Assembly (NCBI RefSeq): GCF_002289565.1
Contig: NZ_NTFY01000078.1
Coordinates: 1 to 64,000 of the forward strand
Length of the DNA stretch: 64,000 nucleotides
Direction of reading: 5' to 3'
Origin: Rhodopirellula sp. SM50
GTDB taxonomy: Bacteria; Planctomycetota; Planctomycetia; Pirellulales; Pirellulaceae
A model generated the notes under the pieces. That model was not told the origin of the DNA. It saw only the letters and a program-made list of their open reading frames with translations, and searched no databases. This document shows positions 8,951 through 17,514 of the stretch, piece after piece (position 1 is the stretch's first letter; each line of letters begins with the position of its first letter). The position numbers and the translations under genes were made by a program.

Positions 8951-9247
8951 CTACACACCAGACGCATCAATGAAACGCACCAATCCTAGCATTTCCATTT
9001 GCCGCAAGCATTCGCCGCAGTAATCGGCCAGCTTGTGGGGGTCGGCATTTTCCGACTGGGAGATGATTGATTGCACAATCGCCGATTCAGAAGTCGGGCC
9101 GTCGCATCTCCGCAGAAAGTCGAACACCGCCATGTCTAAGCGGCCGAAAACGGCGGTGTCCCAGTAGTGGGCGTTGAAAACAGCCCAGGACGAGCCGGAA
9201 AGCGGCTCGACCGTCGCGTCATCGCCAAGAACGATCCGACGCTCCAT
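8951..9247 (-). CDS. PqqD-like protein of the HPr-rel-A type
   Basis: From the ATG at 9247 this is a 98-residue protein with the build of the PqqD/RRE peptide-binding family: a beta-rich first half (LSGSSWAVFNAHYWDTAVF) and a helical second half (AVFDFLRRCDGP through CLRQMEMLGLV). PqqD relatives hold a leader peptide so that a partner enzyme can modify it, and one subfamily occurs next to HprK-related kinases. It begins 10 nt after the stop codon of the 67-residue peptide gene and is followed by the kinase/nucleotidyltransferase. A GTG at 9316 would extend it into the peptide gene and is less likely. Confidence 0.65.
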   Translation of the reverse strand: MERRIVLGDDATVEPLSGSSWAVFNAHYWDTAVFGRLDMAVFDFLRRCDGPTSESAIVQSIISQSENADPHKLADYCGECLRQMEMLGLVRFIDASGV

Positions 9248-9257
9248 CAAAGATACT

Positions 9258-9461
9258 TCAGGAACCCGTCGAGGTGGCTGAAGCGCTACCGTTGGTCGCT
9301 CGCGCCGTTTGCGCACTGCTGGCGATGATCGCGGGTGTCGCGATCGCGGCGGTAATCAGCAAGCGACGACTTTGGTTGCCGCTGCGCGCGACTGCCTTCG
9401 GTTGCTCGTTGTCTCGATCGAATTCGTTTTCGTTCACAGGTTGGTTTGACTCAAATTCCAT
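9258..9461 (-). CDS. Small peptide, candidate substrate of the PqqD/kinase unit
   Basis: The product is 67 residues. Residues 1-30 are hydrophilic and acidic (EFESNQPVNENEFDRDNEQP), like a leader. Next comes SRRLLITAA and a hydrophobic run (about 33-50) ending in ASSAQTARA, which looks like a twin-arginine or Sec export signal. The last dozen residues are small and polar (TNGSASATSTGS) and end in serine. The start at 9461 is supported by a GAGGAG Shine-Dalgarno nine bases upstream. It is first in a unit with the PqqD-like and kinase/nucleotidyltransferase genes. A role as precursor peptide is inference from that position and the C-terminal Ser; it could instead be a small exported or membrane protein. 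I recognise no family. Confidence 0.55.
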   Translation of the reverse strand: MEFESNQPVNENEFDRDNEQPKAVARSGNQSRRLLITAAIATPAIIASSAQTARATNGSASATSTGS

Positions 9462-9470
9462 TGTTGCTTG

Positions 9471-9476
9471 CTCCTC
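9471..9476 (-). promoter_or_regulatory. Ribosome binding site GAGGAG for the small peptide
   Basis: On the minus strand GAGGAG sits nine bases before the ATG at 9461. Clear Shine-Dalgarno sequences are uncommon in this window, so this one fixes the start of the 67-residue peptide and argues that it is translated. Confidence 0.6.
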
Positions 9477-9699
9477 GTGATGGAGTTCATTGAACTGCGC
9501 CTTTGAAAACAAATGCGCGGTCGGTTCATCCTCCCCACTCCCTAGATTAACTGCGTTTTTCGCCGAGAATACCCGCAATAACCGGGTTTTGACCAAATTT
9601 CGTCAGAATCACATCGACGCGCCCAAACTTTGAATACGATTCGATCGTCCGTTTGCAGGCGGTACTCCAGAGGGGTGATACAGAAGCATGATTTTTTGA

Positions 9700-10412
9700 C
9701 GGTATCTGGGGGTGTTGAAACTCTCTACTAGCTTCGCGACGGCTGAGTGTGATCGTAGTCGAAGCCGCCAGCCCCACCCCAGACGTGAGGTGTACCCATA
9801 TCTCCCGAACTCAATCCGCCTGCGGGGGACGTCAATTGTATTACTGAGCGTTTGCGTTTCTAGTGAAACGCCACACCGCAGAGCGGTGCCACAACACAGC
9901 CCGGGGTCGCGGAGCGCACCCCGGGTTGTGTCGAAATCGGAACTGGAACCCCAGCGGGGTTCAACAATCGACAGGTTGCGATCCTGGGGGGGCAAACTGC
10001 ACAAATCTGGCAAAACGCCTTGTTCAACCCCGCTGGGGTTGGCGGCCTAATGGTGGCCGGAACTTGGGGTGCGCTAACGCGACCCCAAGCTTTGATGTGG
10101 CACGCCGCTGGCGTGAAACCGCTGCCGCGGTGGAACGATAAATGCGTCAGGAATACAATTGATGTCCCGGGCAGGCCTTACCCCGCAAGGGGTAGAATCA
10201 AGTAGCCGGTGGTCGCCTTAGCGCACCACCGGAATCCCGAAAGCGATTGCGGTTTGCCCCCGGACGGGGTCACAGCGTCCAGACGCTGCGACCCACTTGG
10301 GGGTCGTGTTGTCCTGTTTTTTACCGTTCCGGCGGTGTTCGCTTCGCTCGCTCTGCCGGCTACTCTCTGCCATCCCATCCGGGATGCAAGCAAGTGGGTG
10401 AACCTAAGCCCC
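9700..10412. repeat. Intergenic repeat island
   Basis: About 700 bases with no believable gene, made of short GC-rich words that occur in pairs or as inverted repeats. Examples are ccccagcggggttcaac (9951) with its near reverse complement ttcaaccccgctggggtt (10022), aacacagcccggggtcg (9894) with caccccgggttgtgt (9919), ggtggtcgcc.. with ..gcgcaccaccgg (10208-10231), and gaccccaagc with gcttggggt-like words. Open frames here are spurious. It separates the peptide-modification unit from the GT4 gene. Bases 9477-9699 also hold nothing I can name. Confidence 0.55.
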
Positions 10413-11765
10413 TCACGATTCCACGGCCACCGGATTCTCAATCCACTCAAGCAACCGCTGCGCCTTCGCCTGCCACGATTCCGCTTCCAGCCGTTGGCTC
10501 AGTTCGTGGCCCCGTTCAGCGTCACCGCTTTCGTCGCCCCCGCCAGACAATTTCTCATGCACCATGCGTACGAACTCCTCCGCGTCACCGGCCACCTGTA
10601 AGAACGCCTTCCAGTCTTCCGTCGCCGGCAGCGGTGAAACCACGACCGGTTTGCCGGTGGCCAGGTATTCCTTCAGTTTCAGCGGCTGCATCGCCCGCGT
10701 GACCGGCAAATCCGCATAAGGCATGATTAGCACCTCGGCCCCCCGAGCCAGCTGGGGTAGCTCTTCAAACGGCAGCGAACCGGGCAATTCGATTCGGGTG
10801 TGCCCCAGCAGCCTTGGGTCGGGATCCTGCTGGGGACCGGCAAGGATGATCTTGCCCGCGTCCAACGAATCCGCCAACGCCAACACCCATTCCGCATTCA
10901 TCCGCCGATCCACTACGCCCCAGAAGAGGACGAGAGGGGGAGAGGGGGAGAGGGGGAGAGAGGGAGAGGAGGAACAGGAAGAGGAGCTTGTGGATTGCGA
11001 ATGGGTACTCCAGAAGCCGAGGTCGACGCCGTGGGTCAGTAGTTCGGCGTGGCAGTTCCGGCTGGCGAGGCTGTCGACCAGGTGGTCGCTGACGGCGATG
11101 GTGCGGTCGACCTTGGCGATTAGTTCGTCTTCCAGCCGGCCGAGTGTCTTGCCGTCTAGTCCCGGCCACACCGAAAAGTCATCGACGCAGTAATAGATCC
11201 ACGACTTCACCGGCAGCTTGCCGACCAAATCCGCCACGATCGGGATCGTCGTGATCGCCACCGCACCATCGGCCGCATCACGCAACTGCTTGGCCAACAA
11301 GTTTCGATTCAACCACCGATCCCAACGCCGCGACATCCACGGCCACATCTTCGCATCGATAATTTTGGGAGAGGAGGGAGGTGGGAGGAGGGAGGAGGGA
11401 GTGGCGGGGGGAGTTCCCAAAACCTGTGGATCGCTACAGCCAACCTGGGACGCGGGACTAGGCACTTGAACTTCGGATTCAACAACTTGGAAGTTGGAAC
11501 TTGAAACTTGAAACTCCCCCTCCCGTCGCTCGCGACGCATCCATCCGGCGACCTTTTCGAACCCTCGCCGCGCGGTGATCAAGTCCAATCGTGGCGGCCG
11601 CATCCCGATCGTGTTGACCCAAGTCACCTCATGTTCGGGCAGCAATTGCCGAATCAAGTGCTGGCAGCTCGACGGATGCCGCCCCCAATCGTCAGAAAAT
11701 ACGAGGAATTTCAAAGCATGTAGGGCATGCTGTGCATGCCGGTGCGGTTGTAGATGATGCGACAA
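10413..11765 (-). CDS. GT4-family glycosyltransferase with low-complexity inserts
   Basis: The ORF is 450 residues. The first strand LKFLVFSDDWG begins at residue 18, so a TTG at 11714 may be the true start; the TTG at 11765 would translate the palindromic repeat at 11719-11742. The C-terminal half has the GT-B donor-site pattern (VLFWGVVDRRMN, KIILAGPQQDPD, EVLIMPYADLPVTRAMQPLK, LKEYLATGKPVVVSPLP). Two stretches are unlike the family: about 80-130 (FQVSSSNFQVVESEVQV, then PSSLLPPPSSP) and about 245-275 (STSSSSCSSSPSLPLSPSPP). Both come from tandem-repeat DNA. Without them the length would be normal. Expected to be cytosolic, transferring sugar to a lipid-linked glycan. Confidence 0.7.
   Translation of the reverse strand: MSHHLQPHRHAQHALHALKFLVFSDDWGRHPSSCQHLIRQLLPEHEVTWVNTIGMRPPRLDLITARRGFEKVAGWMRRERREGEFQVSSSNFQVVESEVQVPSPASQVGCSDPQVLGTPPATPSSLLPPPSSPKIIDAKMWPWMSRRWDRWLNRNLLAKQLRDAADGAVAITTIPIVADLVGKLPVKSWIYYCVDDFSVWPGLDGKTLGRLEDELIAKVDRTIAVSDHLVDSLASRNCHAELLTHGVDLGFWSTHSQSTSSSSCSSSPSLPLSPSPPLVLFWGVVDRRMNAEWVLALADSLDAGKIILAGPQQDPDPRLLGHTRIELPGSLPFEELPQLARGAEVLIMPYADLPVTRAMQPLKLKEYLATGKPVVVSPLPATEDWKAFLQVAGDAEEFVRMVHEKLSGGGDESGDAERGHELSQRLEAESWQAKAQRLLEWIENPVAVES
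10921..10990. repeat. Purine tandem repeat (gagagggg) inside a GT4 gene
   Basis: A run of gagaggggga units on the plus strand, i.e. polypyrimidine on the coding strand. It encodes the serine/proline-rich insert in the glycosyltransferase. The reading frame is kept open. Confidence 0.7.
11360..11520. repeat. Purine-rich and 'acttggaa' repeats inside a GT4 gene
   Basis: The first part (11360-11410) is a ggaggaggga-type purine run; the second (about 11466-11515) contains repeated words such as acttggaagttggaacttga and acttgaaactc. Together they encode the FQVSSSNFQVVESEVQV and PSSLLPPPSSP segments of the glycosyltransferase. Confidence 0.6.
11719..11742. repeat. Palindromic element tgtagggcatgctgtgcatg (copy 1)
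   Basis: GGCATGCTGTGCATGCC is an imperfect palindrome. The same words recur at 51911-51932. It overlaps the 5' end of the GT4 frame. Confidence 0.55.
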
Positions 11766-11915
11766 GTGAGGGGCATAAGTTGGCAGGCACAGCGTGCGGC
11801 CTGTCGGTTTAGTCGATGCTCCGAGATCAGCGCGATCATCTCAGCCCGACGTGTGAGCGAGGGACGCGTTGCCCCTTGCTTACGCATGCGGGCTGAAATC
11901 GACAGGCCTTGTGCC

Positions 11916-13088
11916 CTACATGCATGCGATCTTTGCGACGGAATCGAGGACACTGCAAAAGCGATCGATGTCTTGTTCGTTGTTGTAAAGTTGTAGGCTT
12001 GCTCGAACCGTCGGCGCCATCGAGAGATGTTCATGCAACGGTTGTGCACAATGGTAGCCGGATCGGACACAGATCTGATCGCGTTGGCTGACGATTCTGG
12101 CTACCGCCGTGGCTTCCATGCCTTCGAGATGAAATGCGGCCAAAGGGCCACGACGACCTGACACAGGTCCGACGAGATTGAGACCAGGGATCGCACCGAG
12201 CCGCTGGAGTAGGTAGTCGGTCAGGGTCGCAAGCCGATCGGCGATCGCGTCCGGGCCGAGTTGCTGCAGGTAGTTCACTGCAGCTCCCCAACCGATCACA
12301 CTTTCAATCGCGGGTGTCCCGGCCTCGAAGGAATGTGGCGGGGATTGCATGGTCCATCCATCCAAATGAACCTGCTCCACCATATGCCCTCCCAGTAGTG
12401 AGGGCCGCATTTTCGGGTACCACTTGCGATCGACGATCAAGGCGCCGGCGCCGCTAGGTCCCAGCATTTTATGCGCACTGCACGCGATGAAATCAAGCTT
12501 CAGGTCATGCAGTTGTGGCGGATCATGCGACGCCGATTGGGCAGCGTCGACCAACAGCGCAGCGTTTTGCTTCTGCACCAGTTCCGAAATCATCCGAAGG
12601 TCAGTAACTGCTCCCAGCACATTGCTTTGGTGAGTCACCGCAACCAGTTGCGCGCCCGCGGCGAGGGATTCTTTGAGCTCTTGTTCATTGACGTTGCCGT
12701 CGGTATCGACGGAAATCCGATCACATCTCGGCACATCCATCCAGGGCACAAAGTTACTGTGGTGCTCCATCACCGTGACCGCCACGTGACCCAGAGATGG
12801 CAATCCGCGGCGTACCAAATTGATCGCTTCGGTTGCGCCGCGGCTAAAGACGACTTCGTCCGTGTCGGCACCGAACCACCGGGCAAGTGCTTCGCGAGTC
12901 GCTTCGAACCGATCCGTCGCTGCGACGCTCTTCGCGTGAACGGCGCGATGAACCGCTGCCGTGCCTCCCTCTAAGAACCAACGCACTGCGTCGATGACCG
13001 GCTGCGGCTTCAGCGTGGTTGCGGCGCTGTCCAGATAAACCATGCCATCGGCCAACGCCGGAAAATCGTCACGCCAAGGTTCAGACAC
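11916..13088 (-). CDS. Class V aminotransferase, cysteine-desulfurase (SufS/CsdA)-like
   Basis: This is a PLP enzyme of the SufS type. In the longest frame (from 13172) the PLP lysine is K235 in CSAHKMLGPSG, the substrate site follows EHHSN (136-140), and the catalytic cysteine lies in RSGYHCAQPLHEHL (C375), the signature of group II cysteine desulfurases. I place the start at the GTG at 13088 (VSEPWRDDFPAL), giving 390 residues; the upstream extension is cysteine-rich and unlike the family. No SufE, SufU, SufB or SufC gene is nearby. It could supply sulfur for Fe-S or tRNA chemistry, or act as a selenocysteine lyase-like enzyme. Its place among glycan genes is unexplained. Confidence 0.75.
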   Translation of the reverse strand: MSEPWRDDFPALADGMVYLDSAATTLKPQPVIDAVRWFLEGGTAAVHRAVHAKSVAATDRFEATREALARWFGADTDEVVFSRGATEAINLVRRGLPSLGHVAVTVMEHHSNFVPWMDVPRCDRISVDTDGNVNEQELKESLAAGAQLVAVTHQSNVLGAVTDLRMISELVQKQNAALLVDAAQSASHDPPQLHDLKLDFIACSAHKMLGPSGAGALIVDRKWYPKMRPSLLGGHMVEQVHLDGWTMQSPPHSFEAGTPAIESVIGWGAAVNYLQQLGPDAIADRLATLTDYLLQRLGAIPGLNLVGPVSGRRGPLAAFHLEGMEATAVARIVSQRDQICVRSGYHCAQPLHEHLSMAPTVRASLQLYNNEQDIDRFCSVLDSVAKIACM

Positions 13089-13248
13089 GATCGCACATCC
13101 CGTGGTTTGTTTTTTGCAAGGACAGGACGCACATGATAACCAATTTTCCTGTCCGCACCGAACTTGCGTCACCTGTTAAGGCTCGACGCCAGACCCAAAC
13201 ACACGCCGCTCGTGCTTTGTCAACGCGAAGTTTCAGGGTCAGCAAGAA

Positions 13249-13316
13249 AGTGGCGTAAGCTTCCAGCTTGCGTTTCACGAGTCAAACGAGGCGGCAAACT
13301 GAAAGCTTACCCACTT
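13249..13316. repeat. Imperfect hairpin between divergent-looking ends (17-bp arms)
   Basis: The arms gtaagcttccagcttgc (13255-13271) and gcaaactgaaagcttac (13294-13310) pair with two mismatches, and agtgg/ccact extends the stem. It resembles the 'ggcttccagcctgtc' hairpins in layout and lies between the CapK-like gene end (13380) and the desulfurase start. Confidence 0.6.
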
Positions 13317-13379
13317 TTAACCCGTGACAATGCGCGCGACGGTGAACACCACGCGGACCGAAACTCTTCGCGAGTTCCG

Positions 13380-14810
13380 CTACCGACGCTCCAGATCACC
13401 GCGAACATAGCGGAACTTTCCTCCCGCTTCGGGCCTCAGCGTCGAGACGACGTTGACGTCGACTCGCGGCTGTCCGCCGATCCATTGTGCGAAGGACGCG
13501 GCCAGAACCCCACGCTCGATCGAGGCATTTCTAATTGCCACCGCCGCGATCTCGTACCAGCCCTTGGACTTGACGCTGACCTGCGCCGAATCGACCACCG
13601 GTTGTGATTCGAGAAAGTCAACGACGTCATCGGTTGTGCACCAACCGCCTTCCCGATCGACGATCACGTCGTGGGCTCGGCCTGTCACCGTCAGCCTTGG
13701 CCCGGTCCGACCGCAGGCACAGGGCGAATGATCGATTCGCCCGACGTCACCTATCTTGTAACGGATCAGGGGCATCGTCAGGTTCATCAAGTCGGTGACC
13801 AGAACCCAGCCAAGCTCTCCGTCGGCGACTCGGCCCCCGTTCGCATCGACCACTTCGACGATAAAGAAATCGTCAAAGACGTGCAGCCCGTGGTGCTGGT
13901 CGCACTCACACGCGATAGAGCCGAATTCGGCGCTGCCATAGTCGTCCCAGAATTTTCCGCCGAAAGAGGTTTCCAGCAATTCTCGCTGTCCCGGCGTGAC
14001 ACGACTGCCCATCGTTTTGATCACCGGAATCGACAGCGGCTTGGCGTCGGAGTCGCGGAGATGTTTTGCGATCGTGGTCAGATAGGTCGCCAGAGCCTTT
14101 AGCAAGTACGGTCGATCCCTCCGTAGACCGGCGACGTATTGGTCCAAGATCTCTGGTGGCGGATGGGAACCGTGGATACCAAATCCGGAATAGGTCTTGC
14201 GGTTGAAGATCCAATTGCGTTCGACCAGTCCACGCAAATCACGAATCGATTTCTGCTCACGCAGTCTCCTCTCGCGAAGCATGCTCCACAGGTGCGAAAG
14301 CACGCCCTCGTCCTCTTCCCCCATTTCACCGCAAACATTTTCGCAGACTTCTGGCGGGATCTCGACCATCGGCATGCCGGGGCGGTATCCGCCGGCGAGT
14401 CGAAGCATCCGCAGGTTTGCTGCTCGCACAGCGTCACGTTTTTCAAAGCCCTGGATCGTGATCAAACGCTGCGCCGTCCCGCGTGTCGACATCATTCGCC
14501 AATCAGCCGGGTCGCTCCCATCGGTGACGCCATCTGGAAAGTTGGCCTCAATGTCGTCCTTGGTCGTAACGGGGACGGCGTTCAGCAGATCGCTGACCGT
14601 CGCCACAGACGAGTCTGGTTCCTGCAATCGGTCGTGATAGAAAGGGACGTTCGCTTGGGCGTGGGCCAGCAGTCGCTTGAGTGGCAAGGCTTGACGAGAC
14701 GAATCGGCAGGCAGTTCTACGGGCCTAGAAAGCGCAACGCTGTTGCTTGCCGAGGCAACGCAGCTGAGCCGCAGCAGCGGCTCAGCGACTAATCGTTTGA
14801 TCTGAAACAC
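13380..14810 (-). CDS. CapK/PaaK-like adenylate-forming enzyme
   Basis: This 476-residue protein belongs to the phenylacetate-CoA-ligase/CapK superfamily. Visible motifs are the MMSTRGTAQR nucleotide-binding loop (about 107-116), the DDYGSAEFGSIACECDQHHGLHVFDDFF block typical of CapK-like proteins, TDLMNLTMPLIRYKIGDVGRI, and the cysteine pair CACGRTGPR before TVTGRAHDVIVDREGGW. Such proteins activate a carboxylic acid as acyl-AMP and occur in capsule and exopolysaccharide loci, including XrtA loci. The start at 14810 is GTG. It lies upstream of the desulfurase-like gene, with a 291-nt gap. The acid substrate is unknown. Confidence 0.75.
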   Translation of the reverse strand: MFQIKRLVAEPLLRLSCVASASNSVALSRPVELPADSSRQALPLKRLLAHAQANVPFYHDRLQEPDSSVATVSDLLNAVPVTTKDDIEANFPDGVTDGSDPADWRMMSTRGTAQRLITIQGFEKRDAVRAANLRMLRLAGGYRPGMPMVEIPPEVCENVCGEMGEEDEGVLSHLWSMLRERRLREQKSIRDLRGLVERNWIFNRKTYSGFGIHGSHPPPEILDQYVAGLRRDRPYLLKALATYLTTIAKHLRDSDAKPLSIPVIKTMGSRVTPGQRELLETSFGGKFWDDYGSAEFGSIACECDQHHGLHVFDDFFIVEVVDANGGRVADGELGWVLVTDLMNLTMPLIRYKIGDVGRIDHSPCACGRTGPRLTVTGRAHDVIVDREGGWCTTDDVVDFLESQPVVDSAQVSVKSKGWYEIAAVAIRNASIERGVLAASFAQWIGGQPRVDVNVVSTLRPEAGGKFRYVRGDLERR

Positions 14811-14846
14811 GTGATAAACACTCTGCGGATGTTACGCCCCCACCCC

Positions 14847-14923
14847 AGCACGTGGCGTCAGCCAGTGGCGCGTGACGCTTGCGATACCCGCTCGCGCCGC
14901 TCGCTCACGCTTCCCGCTGGGAT
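14847..14923. repeat. Dispersed GCGGGACGCGTGAGCGAGCGG element, inverted copy
   Basis: The words agcacgtggcgtcagccagt and ctcgcgccgctcgctcacgc occur here in the opposite orientation to the copy at 6589-6665. It fills the gap between the PcRGLX-like and CapK-like genes. Confidence 0.6.
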
Positions 14924-14951
14924 CCTATGCCGGCATGCACGAACGTCGCGT

Positions 14952-17213
14952 TCAACCGAACAGCAGCCATGCGAAGATCGCTGCCATACTACCGATCCCC
15001 ACCACACCACCGGCAACCACCAACATTTTGAATCGTTTGATCGCAATGGCTCGCTGTGGCACAAACGTCCGGGGCTCGCCAAAATCATCTTCGATCTCTT
15101 CAGTAAACGCGGGAGCGTCACGATGTTCCACCAGCCATTCTCGTTGCCAACCGAAATTCAGCATCAAAATGACGGGGCGACACAGCGACTTCGTCGGTGA
15201 CTGGGTCAGATAGTCAACGACATAGTTGAAGAAGAAATCCGCCTTGGCACACATCCTTGCCCGGATGACTTCGTCGCACTCATAGCGGGCAGCATGTTCC
15301 AAGACATGCCATTTACGCATGTCCTGTGCAGACCAGGTTTCCGTAGGGTATTGCAACTTGTCCGGCTCCGACAGCGTGGGACGCTCATTTTCTGTCATCC
15401 AACGAGCGTAGTGCCGCAGACACGCAACACCGTAGCGAAAATCGCTATCAAGTTCGTCAAGATTCAGCTTGTAATCAACATACCGTCCCAGTGCCTGCAG
15501 ATACATCGTGTAGAACCAACGAAGCTCCGCATTGAGTAGGTCGAGTCGCGGCAAATCTTGTTTTGGATGGACCGTGCGTCGCATCAGCAGCGATGCGCGA
15601 TCCAAGTACTTTCGGTCGCCCGTGATTTCGTGGCCCGTCAACAATGCGTGCGTGGAATTTGCGGCTGCACGTCCTGGTCCATAGTAATCTTCACTGCTGT
15701 AAGTCGAATACCCGGTATCGGCACGGGAGAGCCATCGAAAGGGCGTCTTGCCTCCATCATCGATCCGCATGACATAGTCGGCACCATTGATCGCAGCGTT
15801 CTTGTAGCGTTCTTTGCCGGTCAACCAATAGGCAACCATCCAGCCGGTGTTGTAGTTGTGGGCTGCGGCGGGACCACCGCCGATCTGATAAACCTTGGCA
15901 AGCGTATCACCGGTTTGCCCCAGCTCAGACAAGTCCGTTCCACCTTGCATGCCCTCTGAAATACGCAGGTTTTTCGGATAGCTTCGATGCGTGGACGTGT
16001 GAGCATCCGCATAGTGGTACGTGTGCCAGAAGAGTCCGCCGTTATAGACCAATTTGTCTTGGTCGGTGTGGTAGGTGTCGATATCCCAGGCGTGATCAGC
16101 CATTGGGATCATCAACTCAAGCCAGCGTTTGTCTCCCGTGCGAAGATATTGGATTCCAAAACCAAGAGTGCAGTCGTACTGGTTGTTATAGTGTGAAATA
16201 AGCGGCGAATCGCCTTTGTGAAACACGGCTTCGTGGTCGCCCCAAACATCTCCGAAATTTCGCCATCCGTACTCGTCGACCTTTTCACGCTTGGTAAAAA
16301 AAGAATCATCGCCTTCGATTGCCTGATTAACGAGCGCCTCGTATCGTTTGTCGCTGGCGTCTGATCGCGGGGTCAAGTAAGGCCATGAAACCGAATCCGT
16401 TGACGCGCAACTCGCTGCATCAGCAGCATCGGATTCGACAAACTTCCGAAGTTTCGATTGAGCCGTCTCTGAACCATACGCCACGGCAAACTCGAACGTT
16501 TTCTGCTCTCCCCCTTGCAGTTCCTCTCCGCCGGTAGGTCGTCGAGGAAACAAACCGAGCCTCAGCCCTTCGGAATCTGCGAACATAGATGACGGAAAGT
16601 TCTGCCAAAAGTATCGGCACCCAATCGACAGACTTTTATCACCGAAATTTGCATTCAACACAGGTACGGCACGCAACCCGTCAAAACTCTGGCCATCCGC
16701 TTCAACATGATAGCCACGGAACGACAATGGAACGTTGCCGGAGCGGTCCACATGGACGCGACTATCCCAGTTTTGTCCGCCACTGGATGCTTGCAAAAGC
16801 TGAATGCTCCGTGTCGAGACTACCGATCGATCGCAATCAAGCAGATCAAGCGAAAGCGAGTCGACCTGACCCTGCGACTTTGGCTGGAAAGCAACCGAAA
16901 GTTCATCGACAACGACGTTTCCCTCTGCCCCCAAATCCCAGTTCCCGCCTGCATGACTCATCGCTAGCGGATTGCGTATGGTGAACTCAAAAGAACAGAA
17001 ATGACCATCCTCGATGAACGCAGCAGAAAGTAGCCCGACTAGCGGAGAACGTTTTGCCCCATTCGCGAATACGAGTTTCGCTGGGAACGCCCGCTCTCCA
17101 CACTCGGGAAAGTTTGGCAAGTACAAAGTTGAAGTTTGGTACTGAATGCCGTCGTGCTCGAGAACAACCTTGAAAACAATGCAATTCTGGACACCAACTT
17201 CTTCACCTGACAT
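14952..17213 (-). CDS. PcRGLX/YetA-like (exo-rhamnogalacturonan-lyase-like) tail-anchored protein
   Basis: From the ATG at 17213 the product is 753 residues. The N-terminal third is beta-rich and holds YFWQNFPSSM and ELQGGEQKT, words I associate with the PcRGLX/YetA family (exo-rhamnogalacturonan lyases). The middle and C-terminal parts are rich in aromatic helices (NNQYDCTLGFGIQYLRTGDKRWLELM, AAHNYNTGWMVAYWLTGKERY), as in an alpha/alpha toroid. There is no signal peptide. The last 30 residues hold a single hydrophobic helix (MLVVAGGVVGIGSMAAIFAW), so the protein looks tail-anchored, with the catalytic part probably cytoplasmic. It may trim or edit a uronic-acid-containing glycan. The family call is from memory of motifs. 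Confidence 0.55.
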   Translation of the reverse strand: MSGEEVGVQNCIVFKVVLEHDGIQYQTSTLYLPNFPECGERAFPAKLVFANGAKRSPLVGLLSAAFIEDGHFCSFEFTIRNPLAMSHAGGNWDLGAEGNVVVDELSVAFQPKSQGQVDSLSLDLLDCDRSVVSTRSIQLLQASSGGQNWDSRVHVDRSGNVPLSFRGYHVEADGQSFDGLRAVPVLNANFGDKSLSIGCRYFWQNFPSSMFADSEGLRLGLFPRRPTGGEELQGGEQKTFEFAVAYGSETAQSKLRKFVESDAADAASCASTDSVSWPYLTPRSDASDKRYEALVNQAIEGDDSFFTKREKVDEYGWRNFGDVWGDHEAVFHKGDSPLISHYNNQYDCTLGFGIQYLRTGDKRWLELMIPMADHAWDIDTYHTDQDKLVYNGGLFWHTYHYADAHTSTHRSYPKNLRISEGMQGGTDLSELGQTGDTLAKVYQIGGGPAAAHNYNTGWMVAYWLTGKERYKNAAINGADYVMRIDDGGKTPFRWLSRADTGYSTYSSEDYYGPGRAAANSTHALLTGHEITGDRKYLDRASLLMRRTVHPKQDLPRLDLLNAELRWFYTMYLQALGRYVDYKLNLDELDSDFRYGVACLRHYARWMTENERPTLSEPDKLQYPTETWSAQDMRKWHVLEHAARYECDEVIRARMCAKADFFFNYVVDYLTQSPTKSLCRPVILMLNFGWQREWLVEHRDAPAFTEEIEDDFGEPRTFVPQRAIAIKRFKMLVVAGGVVGIGSMAAIFAWLLFG

Positions 17214-17514
17214 AAAATTCACTTGACATTGAAAGAGACACTTTGCGCAGGTTATCTACCCACGTTAACTCTGCCGGTGAGATGCTGCTTCACATGTGAT
17301 GTTGGCGCGGTCGGTCGGAAATTGCTACCGCGGACTCGTGCACGATCTGCGTACTCCGTCGTTGCCCGTCAATATTTTCCGTCAACAAAGATTTCGAGCG
17401 GAGCACGCGAGACATTAGGCAGTGAATCGCAAGTGAAGCAGCGATTTCCAAATCCGACTATCGACTATTCGCACCGATTCTAGATGGCTAAACACTCCCA
17501 ATGCCCTCGCAAGA

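Noticed and set aside
9258-9596. 112-residue reading of the peptide gene
   Set aside because: The ATG at 9461 has a good Shine-Dalgarno, and the upstream part has none and no similarity to anything I recognise.
10209-10601. 130-residue plus-strand frame
   Set aside because: It lies across the repeat island and the antisense of the GT4 gene.
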